Positions 43,332 to 51,487 of a stretch of DNA of 64,000 bases are shown here, piece by piece. The stretch's first letter is position 1. Every line of letters starts with the position of its first letter. This DNA comes from Actinophytocola sp044466355. GTDB lineage: Bacteria > Actinomycetota > Actinomycetes > Mycobacteriales > Pseudonocardiaceae. The position numbers and the translations under genes are program-made. A model generated the notes under the pieces. It saw only the letters and a list, made by a program, of their open reading frames with translations. It did not search any database and had not been told where the DNA came from. The stretch lies in assembly GCF_044466355.1 (NCBI RefSeq), contig NZ_JBITMQ010000015.1, positions 62,001 to 126,000 on the forward strand. The letters are read 5' to 3'.

Positions 43332-44691
43332 CGTGACCCGGCTGGCTCGCGCGCTGCGCGAGCACGCGGCCACGCTCGCCCCCGGCGACCAGCTGCCGTC
43401 GAGCCGGTCGATCGTCGCCGAGTACGGGGTCAGCCCGGTCACCGTCGGCCGGGCGCTGGCCCGGCTCGCGGCCGAGGGCACCGTGGTCACCGAGCCGGGC
43501 CGCGGCACGTTCGTCGCGCCGCGGCCGAAGCGGGTGGAGGACGTCGGCTGGCAGACCGTCGCGCTCGGCGACGCCCGCGTCAACACCGCCCACCTCGGCA
43601 GGCTCCTGGAGGTGCCGGAACCGGGCACGCTCGTCCTCTCGTCGGGGTACCTGGGCGACGACCTGCAGCCGACCCGCTTCCTCGCCACGGCGGCGGCCCG
43701 TGCCGCCCGCAGACCGGGCGCGTGGAGCCGCGTGCCACCGACCGGCCTGCCGGAGCTGCGGGCCGGGTTCGCCGCCACGATCGGCGTTGACGCCGGTGAC
43801 GTGACGGTGGTGGCGGGCGGCCAGTCCGGGCTGTCGGCCGCGTTCCGCGCGTTGTCCCCGCCCGGCGCGCCCGTGCTGCTGGAAGCGCCGACCTACCTCG
43901 GTGCGGTCGCCGCCGCGCAGGCCGCCGACCTGCGGCCGATCCCCGTGCCCGCGGACGCCGACGGGCTGCGGCCGGACCTGCTCGCCGAGGCGTTCGCCCG
44001 CACCGGCGCCGCGCTCGTCTACACGCAGCCCACCTTCGCGAACCCGACGGGTGCCGTGCTCGCACCGTCGCGCAGGCTAGAGGTGCTCGACGTCGTCGCG
44101 GACGCGGGCGCGTTCCTGGTCGAGGACGACTGGGCCCGACACCTCACACTCGACCGGACCGCGCCACCCCCGCTGCTGCGGGACGACCGCGACGGGCACG
44201 TCGTCTACCTGACGTCGCTGACGAAACCGGTCGCGCCCAGCCTGCGGGTCGGCGCGCTGGTCGCCCGCGGTCCGGCGGCGGGCAGGCTCGCCGCCATCCG
44301 CCGGGTCGAGGACCTGTTCATCTCCCGGCCGCTGCAGGAGATCGCGGTCGAGCTGTTCGGCTCCCCCGCGTGGCAGCGGCACCTCACCACGCTGCGGGCC
44401 GCGCTGCGGGAGCGCAGGGACGCGCTCATGGCCGGGCTGCGCCGTGACCTGCCACGCGTGGAGCTGACACACGTGCCGTCCGGTGGCCTGCACCTGTGGG
44501 TGCGGCTGCCCGCCGACGTCGACGAGGTCGACCTGGTGACCCGCGCCCGCAAACGGGACGTGGTGGTCGAACCGGGTCACTCGTACTGGGTCACCGAGCC
44601 ACCGGGACCGCACCTGCGCCTGACGTACGCGGCCGCGACCCCCGCCGAGCTGACCGAGGCCACGCGCAGACTCGCGCGCGAGATACCGTGA
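43315..44691 (+). CDS. MocR-type GntR regulator with aminotransferase domain
   Basis: 458 aa. An N-terminal GntR winged helix (LAPGDQLPSSRSIVAEYGVSPVTVGRALARLAAEGTVVTEPGRGTFV) is joined to a fold-type I aminotransferase domain. The PLP-binding Lys lies in YLTSLTKPVAPSLRVGAL, and YTQPTFANPTGAVL and EDDWARHL complete the site. MocR proteins bind PLP and a ligand and control a neighbouring gene, here the divergent EamA exporter. Its stop overlaps the GTG of the next, interrupted host gene by 4 bases, so transcription continues into it. Confidence 0.9.
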   Translation: MTNDSSVTRLARALREHAATLAPGDQLPSSRSIVAEYGVSPVTVGRALARLAAEGTVVTEPGRGTFVAPRPKRVEDVGWQTVALGDARVNTAHLGRLLEVPEPGTLVLSSGYLGDDLQPTRFLATAAARAARRPGAWSRVPPTGLPELRAGFAATIGVDAGDVTVVAGGQSGLSAAFRALSPPGAPVLLEAPTYLGAVAAAQAADLRPIPVPADADGLRPDLLAEAFARTGAALVYTQPTFANPTGAVLAPSRRLEVLDVVADAGAFLVEDDWARHLTLDRTAPPPLLRDDRDGHVVYLTSLTKPVAPSLRVGALVARGPAAGRLAAIRRVEDLFISRPLQEIAVELFGSPAWQRHLTTLRAALRERRDALMAGLRRDLPRVELTHVPSGGLHLWVRLPADVDEVDLVTRARKRDVVVEPGHSYWVTEPPGPHLRLTYAAATPAELTEATRRLAREIP

Positions 44692-45350
44692 GGGCCGTGA
44701 ACCGCACGCTCCTCCCGCCCGCCGCATGGCAGGCCCGCCGGGACGCGCACGTCGCGCGGGTGCGGCAGTGGACGGAACCCATGCGGGCACGCCGTTCCCG
44801 GGGCGAACGGCACCCGGTGCTCGACTTCCTGTTCACCTACTACTCGCACCGCCCGGCCAAGCTGCTGCGCTGGCACCCCGGGCCGGGGGTGGCGCTGGCC
44901 GGGGCCGACGAGTACCTGCGGTGGCCCGCCTACCGGCGCACGGACCACGGCGTGACGCTGGGCCCGTTGCCGGTGGCGCGCCGGTCCTCCGTCGAGTTCG
45001 TCCACGCGCTGCTGACGGCGACCGCCGAGCGCAAACCGCACCTCGGCTGCTTCGGGCTGCACGAGTGGGCGATGGTGTACCGGTCCTCGGACGTGCGGCA
45101 CGAGGACTGGCCGCTGCGGCTGGGCCCCGACGGCACGGACGCCGTCGTCGAGTCGCTTCCCGTGCGGTGCACGCACTTCGACGCGTTCCGGTTCTTCACG
45201 CGGGCCGCGCGGCCGCGCAACGCCCTGCAGCCACAGCGATCCGACCAGGTCGAGCTCGAACAGCCGGGCTGCCTGCACGCCGGGATGGACCTAACCAAAC
45301 CGAGGTTACCCTACAAGCAGCAAGGGGAGACACTGAGACCTCGGAGGTAG
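44688..45350 (+). pseudogene. 5' part of a host gene interrupted by the integrated element (annotated in relatives as 3-methyladenine DNA glycosylase-like)
   Basis: The GTG at 44688 overlaps the MocR stop; a second GTG at 44697 is possible. The host-derived part ends at 45292, after the sequence QPGCLHAGMDL. The remaining codons (TKPRLPYKQQGETLRPRR) come from the element. The missing C-terminus (LYKWAYKLDPYVPSELV...) is at 56497-56754 in the same frame across the shared CCT. Joined, they give about 286 aa. Conserved-looking blocks are HPVLDFLFTYYSHRPAKLLRWHPGPG and CFGLHEWAMVYR. The family name is from memory of related annotations; no helix-hairpin-helix is visible. Confidence 0.85.
45266..45317. 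other. attL (B half plus P' half)
   Basis: Host bases end GGGATGGA, then the common CCT (45290-45292), then the element arm AACCAAACCGAGGTTACCC. Joined to the right end, the reconstructed attP core is GTTTGGGCCTAACCAAAC. This is an inverted repeat centred on CT, so CT is the likely crossover dinucleotide. 45295-45317 reappears inverted and nearly complete at 56420-56441. Confidence 0.8.
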
Positions 45351-45354
45351 GGCC

Positions 45355-46998
45355 GTGGACGTCGAGTCTATGCAGGCCATAGCGGTTATCCGGCTGAGTC
45401 GCATGCGCGACGAGTCGACGAGTCCTGAGCGCCAGCGCGGCACGATCAGCGCGTTTGCAGGGCTTGAACCGGACGCCTTAGACGTCGTCCCGGGAGAACG
45501 TGACGCACGGGTGTTCCCCATGATCGGCCGAAACCTCACAATCGTGGGCGAGGCCGCCGACCTCGGGGTTTCTGGCGCAATCGACCCATTCGAGCGTGAA
45601 TACCTCGGACCGTGGCTGAGCGATTCACCACCGAAACCGTGGAATCTGTTGGTTGCTTGGCGGCTGGACCGGATCAGCCGCTCTGTGTTCGACACACTCC
45701 GGTTGCTCGAATGGCTCGAAGCACGGGGAAAGTACCTCGTGACAATCTCCGATGGACTCGACACCCGTACCACGATGGGCAAGGCATTCGTTCAGCTAGC
45801 CGCCATCTTTGCGGAGCTTGAACGCAACGTGATCAAAGAGCGCACGGGCGATTCTCGCGCTGAGCTGAAAACCCAAGGCCGTTGGGGTGGTGAGGCCATT
45901 CACTACGGCTTGCAGTCCGAGGAAATACCGACAGGCGGCTACAAGCTCGTGCTTGACCCTGTTGGAGTCGAATGGATCAATCAGGCTGCCGACTGGGTAC
46001 TTGAAGGGAAAAGCGTAGCCGAGGCAACTCGACGGCTTAAGGCTCACAAAGTCCTAGCTCCGCGCGACCGGCAACGCCAGATACGTAAACAGCCACTCAA
46101 GGGCGACGAATGGTCAGAGTCCACACTTATGCAGATACTCAGGTCTAAAACTCTCCTCGGCTGGACTGTGACGAATGGCGAGGCTGACTCGACTATCCAC
46201 AAGTCTCCCCCGATCATGTCGGCCCTGAAATTTCAGCGACTCCAAATGACACTTGACCGGAACGCCAAACCGAAAACTCGACCGGCCAAGTCAGGGTCAG
46301 CCCCACTGTCCGGAGTGGTTCTCTGCTGGGAATGCCTTGAACCGCTCTGGCACCGCACACAACACATGCCTGCCGGACGTAGCCGAATGAAGGCCGACAG
46401 GACGTATCGCTACTACTACTGCAAGGCAAAAGGCCACACTCGGAGCATTAAGGCTGACGTCTTGGAGGAGTTGTGCGAAAGGTCGTTCATGGCCGCGTAT
46501 GCCGACGTCGAGGTCACGGAACCGGTAGTGATTCCTGCCAGTGACCACCGCGAGGAGATTGCCGGAGCCGAACTTGCCGTCGAGAACCTTGCCCACCAAT
46601 TGGCCACGGCGAAATCGGCCACCGTGCGACGAATCATCCAAGAGGAACTAGCAATCTGGGAGGACAAGCTAGCCACGCTCGAATCGCTCCCCACGACTGC
46701 CGGTGGTGTCGAGCACGTGCCGACAGGCCGAACGTGGAAACAGGAACTAGACCGGCTCGACGCCGAGGGCAAGCGCGCTTTGTGGCACCGTGTTGGATTC
46801 AGGTTCGCTGTCCGTCAGCAAGAGGAATTCACCATGGCTATCCAGCCACCCGCGCTAACCGAGATGTGGGAAGTGCTCAACGACGAACAGAAAGGCGCTG
46901 TGCGTAGGTTCTTCCGGGAACACCCGAACGGGTTCGCCATGTCGAGCCTGATTGAGCGGCTGCCAGGCATCCTGCATCTATCCGCCGAGAGCGCTTAG
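45355..46998 (+). CDS. int: Large serine recombinase (integrase)
   Basis: 547 aa from the GTG at 45355, preceded by CGGAGG and only 63 bases from the attachment core, as in phage and integrative elements. The resolvase catalytic domain carries the nucleophile Ser in VIRLSRMRDE (residue 15) and ERQRG. WRLDRISRS, ISDGLDTRTTMGK and FAELERNVIKER are its conserved blocks. A recombinase domain follows, then a zinc ribbon (CWECLEPL ... YYYCKAKGH) and a coiled coil (about residues 400-440). It catalyses attP x attB integration. Codon 42 is the rare TTA (45478), raising possible bldA-type control. The 3' end overlaps the convergent regulator by 21 bases. Confidence 0.95.
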   Translation: MDVESMQAIAVIRLSRMRDESTSPERQRGTISAFAGLEPDALDVVPGERDARVFPMIGRNLTIVGEAADLGVSGAIDPFEREYLGPWLSDSPPKPWNLLVAWRLDRISRSVFDTLRLLEWLEARGKYLVTISDGLDTRTTMGKAFVQLAAIFAELERNVIKERTGDSRAELKTQGRWGGEAIHYGLQSEEIPTGGYKLVLDPVGVEWINQAADWVLEGKSVAEATRRLKAHKVLAPRDRQRQIRKQPLKGDEWSESTLMQILRSKTLLGWTVTNGEADSTIHKSPPIMSALKFQRLQMTLDRNAKPKTRPAKSGSAPLSGVVLCWECLEPLWHRTQHMPAGRSRMKADRTYRYYYCKAKGHTRSIKADVLEELCERSFMAAYADVEVTEPVVIPASDHREEIAGAELAVENLAHQLATAKSATVRRIIQEELAIWEDKLATLESLPTTAGGVEHVPTGRTWKQELDRLDAEGKRALWHRVGFRFAVRQQEEFTMAIQPPALTEMWEVLNDEQKGAVRRFFREHPNGFAMSSLIERLPGILHLSAESA

Positions 46999-47898
46999 CC
47001 TCTCCTCGCATTTCAGCCTCGCTCGTGCACGATCCGGACCAAACCGGGCATGAGCGAGGCTGAGCCGTTCCACGGCCCGTGAGCGTGCCTTTCGGTGGCC
47101 CTGCTGGGCGAGTAGCGCGAACGCCTTTCCAGCTTCGTTGTCGGCATGGGCATCGTGGCCTGTCACGAATGGCCGATGAGTGTCCGGGAGGTCGGAGAGG
47201 TCTACCCGTGAGTGCGCATCGTCGGCTAGCCCGATGTGCCGGACGACAGAACCCCAATCGCCGGTACTGGCGAACGCTCGCGCTCTTGCCGACTCCGCCG
47301 TGAAGTCAACGACCGGGACCACCGAACCGAGCGAATCCAGCAACGTCAGGGCATCGTCGGGACGTCCGGTTGTCGTGTGGTGGTTCGCGAGGTTCACGGC
47401 TACCGCAGCGTGCGTAACCGCATCGTCCGCAGCTAGCCCTAGCGCATCGCTGTAGACGCTCACAGCACGCCCTGAGCGGCCCGTGTCGGCAAGAGACCAT
47501 GCCAACCGATCCACAAGCCTCGCAGCCTGCACAGAGACCAGAGAGCGCGTCTCAGCGGGCATCAGACGTCCGAGGAGATCTCTTGCCCACTCCCACTGAG
47601 AGGAAGCCACTCCCACCGATGCCATGCCGCCATGGCGTAGGCCGATGGCAGTCACGACGTCCACGGCTTGCCTGATCAGCTCGACGTCAGCAAGGTCTAC
47701 CGACCGGCCGGTGAGGTCTATGCGCACGGATAGCGCTTCCTCGTATGCCCTGACGTGCTCCGGGCGGACCGTGCGACGTCCGGTCTCCAGATGACCTAGC
47801 AGGGCCTTGGAGTAGTGCGTCCGGGCGGACATCGCGGACAGGCTGACACCAGCGGCCACGCGAGCCGCTCGTAGCGCTGAGCCTGCCTTCACGAACAC
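46978..47898 (-). CDS. Helix-turn-helix regulator with TPR-like C-terminal domain
   Basis: 306 aa. The N-terminal XRE-type helix-turn-helix is LRAARVAAGVSLSAMSARTHYSKALLGHLETGRRTV (residues 9-44). The rest is helical and repeat-like (AVSVYSDALGLAADDAVTHAAVAVNLANHH and similar), as in actinobacterial HTH-TPR regulators that respond to peptides or metabolites. It is divergent from a small-gene operon with repeated operator-like sequences between them, so it probably controls that operon and perhaps the lysogenic state of the element. It reads into the int 3' end. Confidence 0.82.
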   Translation of the reverse strand: MFVKAGSALRAARVAAGVSLSAMSARTHYSKALLGHLETGRRTVRPEHVRAYEEALSVRIDLTGRSVDLADVELIRQAVDVVTAIGLRHGGMASVGVASSQWEWARDLLGRLMPAETRSLVSVQAARLVDRLAWSLADTGRSGRAVSVYSDALGLAADDAVTHAAVAVNLANHHTTTGRPDDALTLLDSLGSVVPVVDFTAESARARAFASTGDWGSVVRHIGLADDAHSRVDLSDLPDTHRPFVTGHDAHADNEAGKAFALLAQQGHRKARSRAVERLSLAHARFGPDRARARLKCEERLSALGG

Positions 47899-47906
47899 CC
47901 TCCGGA

Positions 47907-47943
47907 CTGTAGACGCCTGTAGACGCGTCAGGTCTATGACCTG
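47907..47943. promoter_or_regulatory. Operator-like repeats between the HTH-TPR regulator and the small-gene operon
   Basis: CTGTAGACGC occurs twice in direct tandem (47907-47916 and 47917-47926). It is followed by the perfect palindrome CAGGTCTATGACCTG (47929-47943). They occupy the 71-base gap between two divergent genes, the expected place for autoregulatory sites of the HTH protein. Confidence 0.6.
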
Positions 47944-47969
47944 GTCAGCCTACGTCCGACGCTTGAACT

Positions 47970-48080
47970 GTGAATGATCAACCTGAGTGGCTGAACGTCG
48001 TGTGCCTTGTCGTCGGCATCGTCATCGTGGCCGTGGTCGGCTACTGGATTGCCGGACGGCTGGACCGGGACCGATCGTGA
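47970..48080 (+). CDS. 36-residue single-pass membrane protein
   Basis: GTG at 47970. The sequence is VNDQPEWLN, then one hydrophobic helix (VVCLVVGIVIVAVVGYWIA), then GRLDRDRS with positive charges, so the N-terminus should face outside. Its stop overlaps the GTG of the next gene by 4 bases. It is too short for most gene finders. Function unknown; single-pass peptides in phage-derived elements include superinfection-exclusion and toxin-type proteins. Confidence 0.55.
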   Translation: MNDQPEWLNVVCLVVGIVIVAVVGYWIAGRLDRDRS

Positions 48081-48271
48081 GCACACCCGATCCACCCACC
48101 GTTTACACCACTACCGGAGAGGCTTACTACGTCTGCCCGATCCGGGGTTTCGATTGCTGTCGCATGCTCCGAGGTGACTACGGAGATCAGCTAGCCAAAG
48201 ACGCAATCGACGTTCACGTATGGATTCATCACCACTGGATATGGCAAGGAGGCAATGCCGCCCGTGTGTAG
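48077..48271 (+). CDS. 64-residue hypothetical protein
   Basis: GTG at 48077 overlapping the preceding stop. It contains YYVCPIRGFDCCRMLRGDYGDQ and a His/Trp-rich C-terminus (IDVHVWIHHHWIWQGG). Three Cys and clustered His suggest metal binding. No family is recognised. Its end overlaps the next start by 17 bases, making a three-gene unit. Confidence 0.5.
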   Translation: MSTPDPPTVYTTTGEAYYVCPIRGFDCCRMLRGDYGDQLAKDAIDVHVWIHHHWIWQGGNAARV

Positions 48272-48488
48272 TCACTGCGGTCTTTGCAGCGGACCACCCT
48301 GCATCATTTGGGATCACAATCCCGATGGAGACCCTTGTCCGGAATGCAATCCGGATTCGGTCGGTCATGACTATTCGGGCGGATCGTCCGGAGGGTCATC
48401 GGGCGGACTGTGCGCCGTGGTCCTTCTCGTTGGCCTCGCGTACGTGGTCCTGGTAGCGGCGCTGGTCGTTGACGTCTTGAGTGCCTAG
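48255..48488 (+). CDS. 77-residue protein with Cys-rich head and one membrane helix
   Basis: ATG at 48255. Residues 4-32 hold CSHCGLCSGPPC and CPECNPD, a zinc-ribbon-like set. A Gly/Ser linker leads to a C-terminal membrane helix (LCAVVLLVGLAYVVLVAALVV). The membrane-tethered zinc-ribbon build is unusual for so short a protein. It is third of the small-gene operon. Function unknown. Confidence 0.55.
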   Translation: MPPVCSHCGLCSGPPCIIWDHNPDGDPCPECNPDSVGHDYSGGSSGGSSGGLCAVVLLVGLAYVVLVAALVVDVLSA

Positions 48489-48518
48489 CCCGACGGTACC
48501 CCCTGGCTCTGCTGTCGG

Positions 48519-48535
48519 CTGAGAAGTCTTCTCAG
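48519..48535. promoter_or_regulatory. Perfect 17-base palindrome upstream of the Ymh-like gene
   Basis: CTGAGAAGTCTTCTCAG is an 8+1+8 inverted repeat. It lies 34 bases ahead of a TACGAT -10-like box (48569-48574), which itself precedes the GTG at 48582 by 7 bases, suggesting a leaderless, regulated promoter. It could also act as a short terminator for the preceding operon. Confidence 0.5.
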
Positions 48536-48581
48536 GGGCCAGGAATGGGCACCCACACTCCGGGCACGTACGATCCCGCCC

Positions 48582-49307
48582 GTGAACGCGAGACTCGTCG
48601 ATCTGCTCAAGCAACTTCGCGCCGAGGCGGACTCTTTACCGCAACGGCTGGTAGCTCCGGAATACATTGCGTGGAAGTCGCGCGTACATTCGACGTTTAC
48701 AAAGGCGCTTGGGCCACGCCATCCCATCATTGACCGATTCCTGAACATCCAATGGTCCGGCAGATACGGCGGCACCGCGCAAGATTGGTTCCTGTCCGGA
48801 CTTGGGCAAGCAGTCGGCTTGATAAACGCAGCGATATACGAACTCGAAGAACTCAACGCTTTCGAGGATGGCGAAAACGACACCTCGGTGGATCCGGAAC
48901 TTTGGGACCACATCAGCAAGCTAGTTGCCGCCGAAGCATGGGGGCAGGTAGCGAGTCAGACGGCGATTTTCACCGAGGATCGGATCAGGAAGTGGACCGG
49001 CCGACCGGCGCAGGAAGTCGGTGAGCGGCTGATGACTGCGGTATTCGGCGAACAGGGCGAATACCGCCTAGGCCTAACCACGGGTGAAAAGAACGGTTGG
49101 CACCGATTCGCCATGGGGATATCCATGGCGCTCAGGAATGCTGACGCTCATCGGATTCAGGACCGACCAGACCACAAGCGCTATGCCATGGGCGTAGTCG
49201 GAGCTAGCAGCCTGCTACTCACACAACTCCGCTACGAGCATGGCAACCGATTCCATGACCAATCGAGCGTCAGCCCTGAGCCGGTCGAGCCGGTCGAGGA
49301 GGACTGA
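48582..49307 (+). CDS. TIGR02391 (Ymh-like) family protein, probable element cargo
   Basis: 241 aa from the GTG at 48582. The C-terminal half carries the TIGR02391 pattern: HISKLVAAEAWGQVASQTAIFTEDRIRKW, GERLMTAVFG, and FAMGISMALRNADAHR with the conserved RN-x-x-H. This family occurs mostly near phage genes and restriction loci; a defence role has been suspected but not shown in this protein. The N-terminal 110 residues are specific to this copy. It has its own promoter and stands opposite the packaging module, typical of satellite cargo. Confidence 0.65.
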   Translation: MNARLVDLLKQLRAEADSLPQRLVAPEYIAWKSRVHSTFTKALGPRHPIIDRFLNIQWSGRYGGTAQDWFLSGLGQAVGLINAAIYELEELNAFEDGENDTSVDPELWDHISKLVAAEAWGQVASQTAIFTEDRIRKWTGRPAQEVGERLMTAVFGEQGEYRLGLTTGEKNGWHRFAMGISMALRNADAHRIQDRPDHKRYAMGVVGASSLLLTQLRYEHGNRFHDQSSVSPEPVEPVEED

Positions 49308-49318
49308 CCACGGAGACA

Positions 49319-49560
49319 CCTGCGCTCGAGGACCGACAACTTTTGTTGTCACGCGCATAACCCCCGAAGGGGGTTTGTGTCTAGACCTAAGTTCTAAGCT
49401 CCTAAGCACCTAGCCCCTAAGTCCTTGGTCATTTGGTCTTTGACCACGGGTTATAAGCTCTTGGGTCTAAGCTTCTTGTTTGATACCAAGACTTTTACTT
49501 AAAGCTAGACCTTAGGTAGAAGTTAGAACTTAGGGCTTGACCAGCTAAGATCCATGATCC
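49319..49560. repeat. AT-rich region with repeated CTAAG/CTTAG
   Basis: No gene is seen between the Ymh-like stop and about 49738. CTAAG or its complement recurs about ten times from 49387 to 49550 (for example CCTAAGTTCTAAGCTCCTAAG), in both orientations. The same motif recurs at 51909-51968. It is much more AT-rich than anything else in the window, and may be a protein-binding or strand-opening region of the element. Confidence 0.6.
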
Positions 49561-49612
49561 GTGGCCATGGTCCTACGTGGCCTTGCTCAAGGTCGAGCCT
49601 ACGGCTTGTCCT

Positions 49613-49635
49613 TCGCTCCGCTCAGCCTCCGGCTC
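49613..49635. repeat. 23-base exact inverted repeat, left copy (partner 51769-51791)
   Basis: The bases starting TCGCTCCGCTCAGCC recur exactly as the reverse complement at 51769-51791. Related imperfect copies (CGCTTCGCTC...CTCCGG) are at 51200-51220 and 51865-51893. The pair brackets the terminase small-subunit module. Confidence 0.7.
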
Positions 49636-49738
49636 AGCCCTTGTCTAAGGGTCGAAGACCAGAGAGTGCCTGAGAGCCCCTGTGAGGCTCTGACACCCCC
49701 TCTCCGGTGTCCTTACCCTCTTGAGGCCTACAAGGGGC

Positions 49739-50005
49739 TCAGCGGCCATCTGAGCGCCAGGAACGGCCGCTCTCGGATGACATGGGCGACTCAGCCCCCA
49801 TGATCCGTTCGGTCTGTGCCGACATGCCGACCTCACCCGGTCCGGGCGGAGTCCTGCCAGTAAGCCGGTCGAAATACCAGTCTGCCGAGGTCAGAGGGGG
49901 TGGGTACTCGACGCTCAGCGGGTCAGACACCTTGCGACCACCGGTCAGGCCTCGGACCTCGGTGGCCTGCGTGCTCGTGGCCTTGCGCTTGCGGGGCTTG
50001 CTCAT
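49739..50005 (-). CDS. Small hypothetical protein coupled to terS
   Basis: 88 aa from the ATG at 50005, overlapping the terS stop by 4 bases. The N-terminus is basic (MSKPRKRKATST), and the middle contains YPPPLTSADWYFDRLTGRTPPGPGE. There is no membrane segment or known domain. In phages the gene after terS is terL; here it is this short protein, followed by non-coding DNA. It could be a packaging-specificity partner. Confidence 0.55.
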   Translation of the reverse strand: MSKPRKRKATSTQATEVRGLTGGRKVSDPLSVEYPPPLTSADWYFDRLTGRTPPGPGEVGMSAQTERIMGAESPMSSESGRSWRSDGR

Positions 50006-50403
50006 GCCGACCGGCTCCACCTGGCGTTAGCCGCCTTACGGGCAGCCTCAGCACGGCTCATCGGTTCCCGAGGCCCGTCGGCAGTGCGCGTAGGCGTCTC
50101 GTCTTCCTCGGTGAGCCGGAGCTGGCGGAGCAACGTAGCCAGCGTGGCCCGACCCTGGCGCAGCTCTGCAATCAGCGGGTGTGCAACCGGCTGATTCCGA
50201 GAACCGTTCACGGTCAATTCGTCGTCGGACAATCCGGCCACCACGTTTTCGAGCCTGTCGACTAGGTCGGCCATCTTCGCAGCGTCTTCCAACACCCGAA
50301 GTTCATCCGGCCGGAGATCCCAACCATTGTCGACATGGGTGATGTCCTGCCAGAGCTTCTTACCGGCCTTGCCTAGGCCACGTGGCGCGTACTGCTTAGT
50401 CAT
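50002..50403 (-). CDS. terS: Phage terminase small subunit (P27-like)
   Basis: 133 aa from the ATG at 50403, with GGAAAGGACACGAG upstream. The pattern APRGLGKAGKKLWQDI, LRPDELRVLEDAAKMADLVDRLE, then GSRNQPVAHPLIAELRQGRATLATLLRQLRL is that of P27-type small terminases of actinophages. The small subunit recognises the packaging site. No large subunit, portal or capsid gene is in the element, so it would have to redirect a helper phage's packaging motor. That is the hallmark of PICI-type satellites. Confidence 0.8.
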   Translation of the reverse strand: MTKQYAPRGLGKAGKKLWQDITHVDNGWDLRPDELRVLEDAAKMADLVDRLENVVAGLSDDELTVNGSRNQPVAHPLIAELRQGRATLATLLRQLRLTEEDETPTRTADGPREPMSRAEAARKAANARWSRSA

Positions 50404-51232
50404 TCTCGTGTCCTTTCCGTTATGTATCCAAAATGCGTCACGGATGATGCTCCGCGGACGTGACCAATTCGTGACCTAAGAATGTGCCCTGCGGCTTCTC
50501 GGATAGGGCCACCATCGTCGGCGTGGACATTCAGCCTCGAAGCACTCGACGAATCCGGCGCATTCGCCTCGGAGAGCAGCGGGAAACCCTCGAATCCGGC
50601 CCCAGCCTTGGGGCGACACAGGGCCTATGGCCAGGCGTTTTAGGACACCGGAGGTAAATCCCTACCGCGTACGTCGTACGCAAAGGGCCACCCGCATTAC
50701 GTCGCGATACTGGTGCGGAGGGGAGGGGATACACCCCCATCCCCCTAAGGCCTCTGACCTGCGGAAACGTGCTCCGCGGAACGGTCTGCGAGACTCAAAG
50801 CGTTGCTACACAAGCGAAAGCGCACAGACAGTCAGGGCCTCTCTGCCTCCCCATGCCACCCCCCACCCCTGTGCCCCCCGAGGTCAGCAGTCCCCCTGCT
50901 GTCGCAGCAAGCGGCCCTGTGCACAGCAGGCGGCGCTAGCCCCCGACACCTCCGACATCCCCACTCCCCTGCCTGCCAGGCTCAAGCGACACAGACCACA
51001 CGGACCAGCGCGAACACACGAGTCGGGCATACAAGGCCCTGAGTGCGCCTCTGCCGGACTGAGAGTCCTGATGGGGTGATGACACCGGACGGGACGGTTC
51101 AGGCCGCGTATGGCGCTCTCAGGGGCCAATACAGGTCTCTCTGCGGCAACCAGGGGTTGGTCTTCTAGATCCGGGGATAAGCCTCCGGCCCGTGGTCTCC
51201 GCTTCGCTCCGGGCCTCCGCCTTGAACCGGAG
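50404..51232. other. Gene-poor 830-base region beside terS, possible packaging (cos/pac) site
   Basis: No convincing gene is seen; frames here lack ribosome sites and overlap on both strands. Visible structure: GGTCACG twice within 18 bases near 50456-50473 (minus), a GGGGAT/ATCCCC inverted repeat near 50728-50746, C-rich runs at 50850-50890, and the terS promoter area. In phages with P27-type TerS the cos site is usually just upstream of terS, so a packaging site is expected here. This is inference. Confidence 0.4.
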
Positions 51233-51487
51233 CTAGGTGGCTCGATGAACACTCTTGGGTGCGTGCGTCTGCGTGACTCGGTGGTACTCAGACCAGGCGT
51301 CCGCAGCTTGGACCAATGCAGTCCAGCGCTCAGTCAGTCCACGGTCATTCGGGTACTTCCTCGCTAACCTCTGAACCCAGGTCAATTCGCGGTCGAGCAT
51401 CTCGCAGGTCAGGCAGCAATACCGGTGCTTCGAGTTCGCTCGGAACAACCCTGGACAACCCTCACGGGGACACCGCTTAGTAGTCAT
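51233..51487 (-). CDS. 84-residue zinc-ribbon protein
   Basis: ATG at 51487. The N-terminus MTTKRCPREGCPGLFRANSK and HRYCCLTCEMLDREL has two Cys pairs (CPREGC and CCLTC), a compact zinc finger seen in small actinophage proteins. The rest is helical (WVQRLARKYPNDRGLTERWTALVQAADAW). It overlaps the preceding ORF by 11 bases. Possibly DNA-binding and part of the packaging or replication module. Confidence 0.6.
   Translation of the reverse strand: MTTKRCPREGCPGLFRANSKHRYCCLTCEMLDRELTWVQRLARKYPNDRGLTERWTALVQAADAWSEYHRVTQTHAPKSVHRAT

Noticed and set aside
50531..51252. Several overlapping frames on both strands beside terS
   Set aside because: Composition is low-complexity, there are no ribosome sites, no domain is recognisable, and they conflict with each other. 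Described as a gene-poor region.
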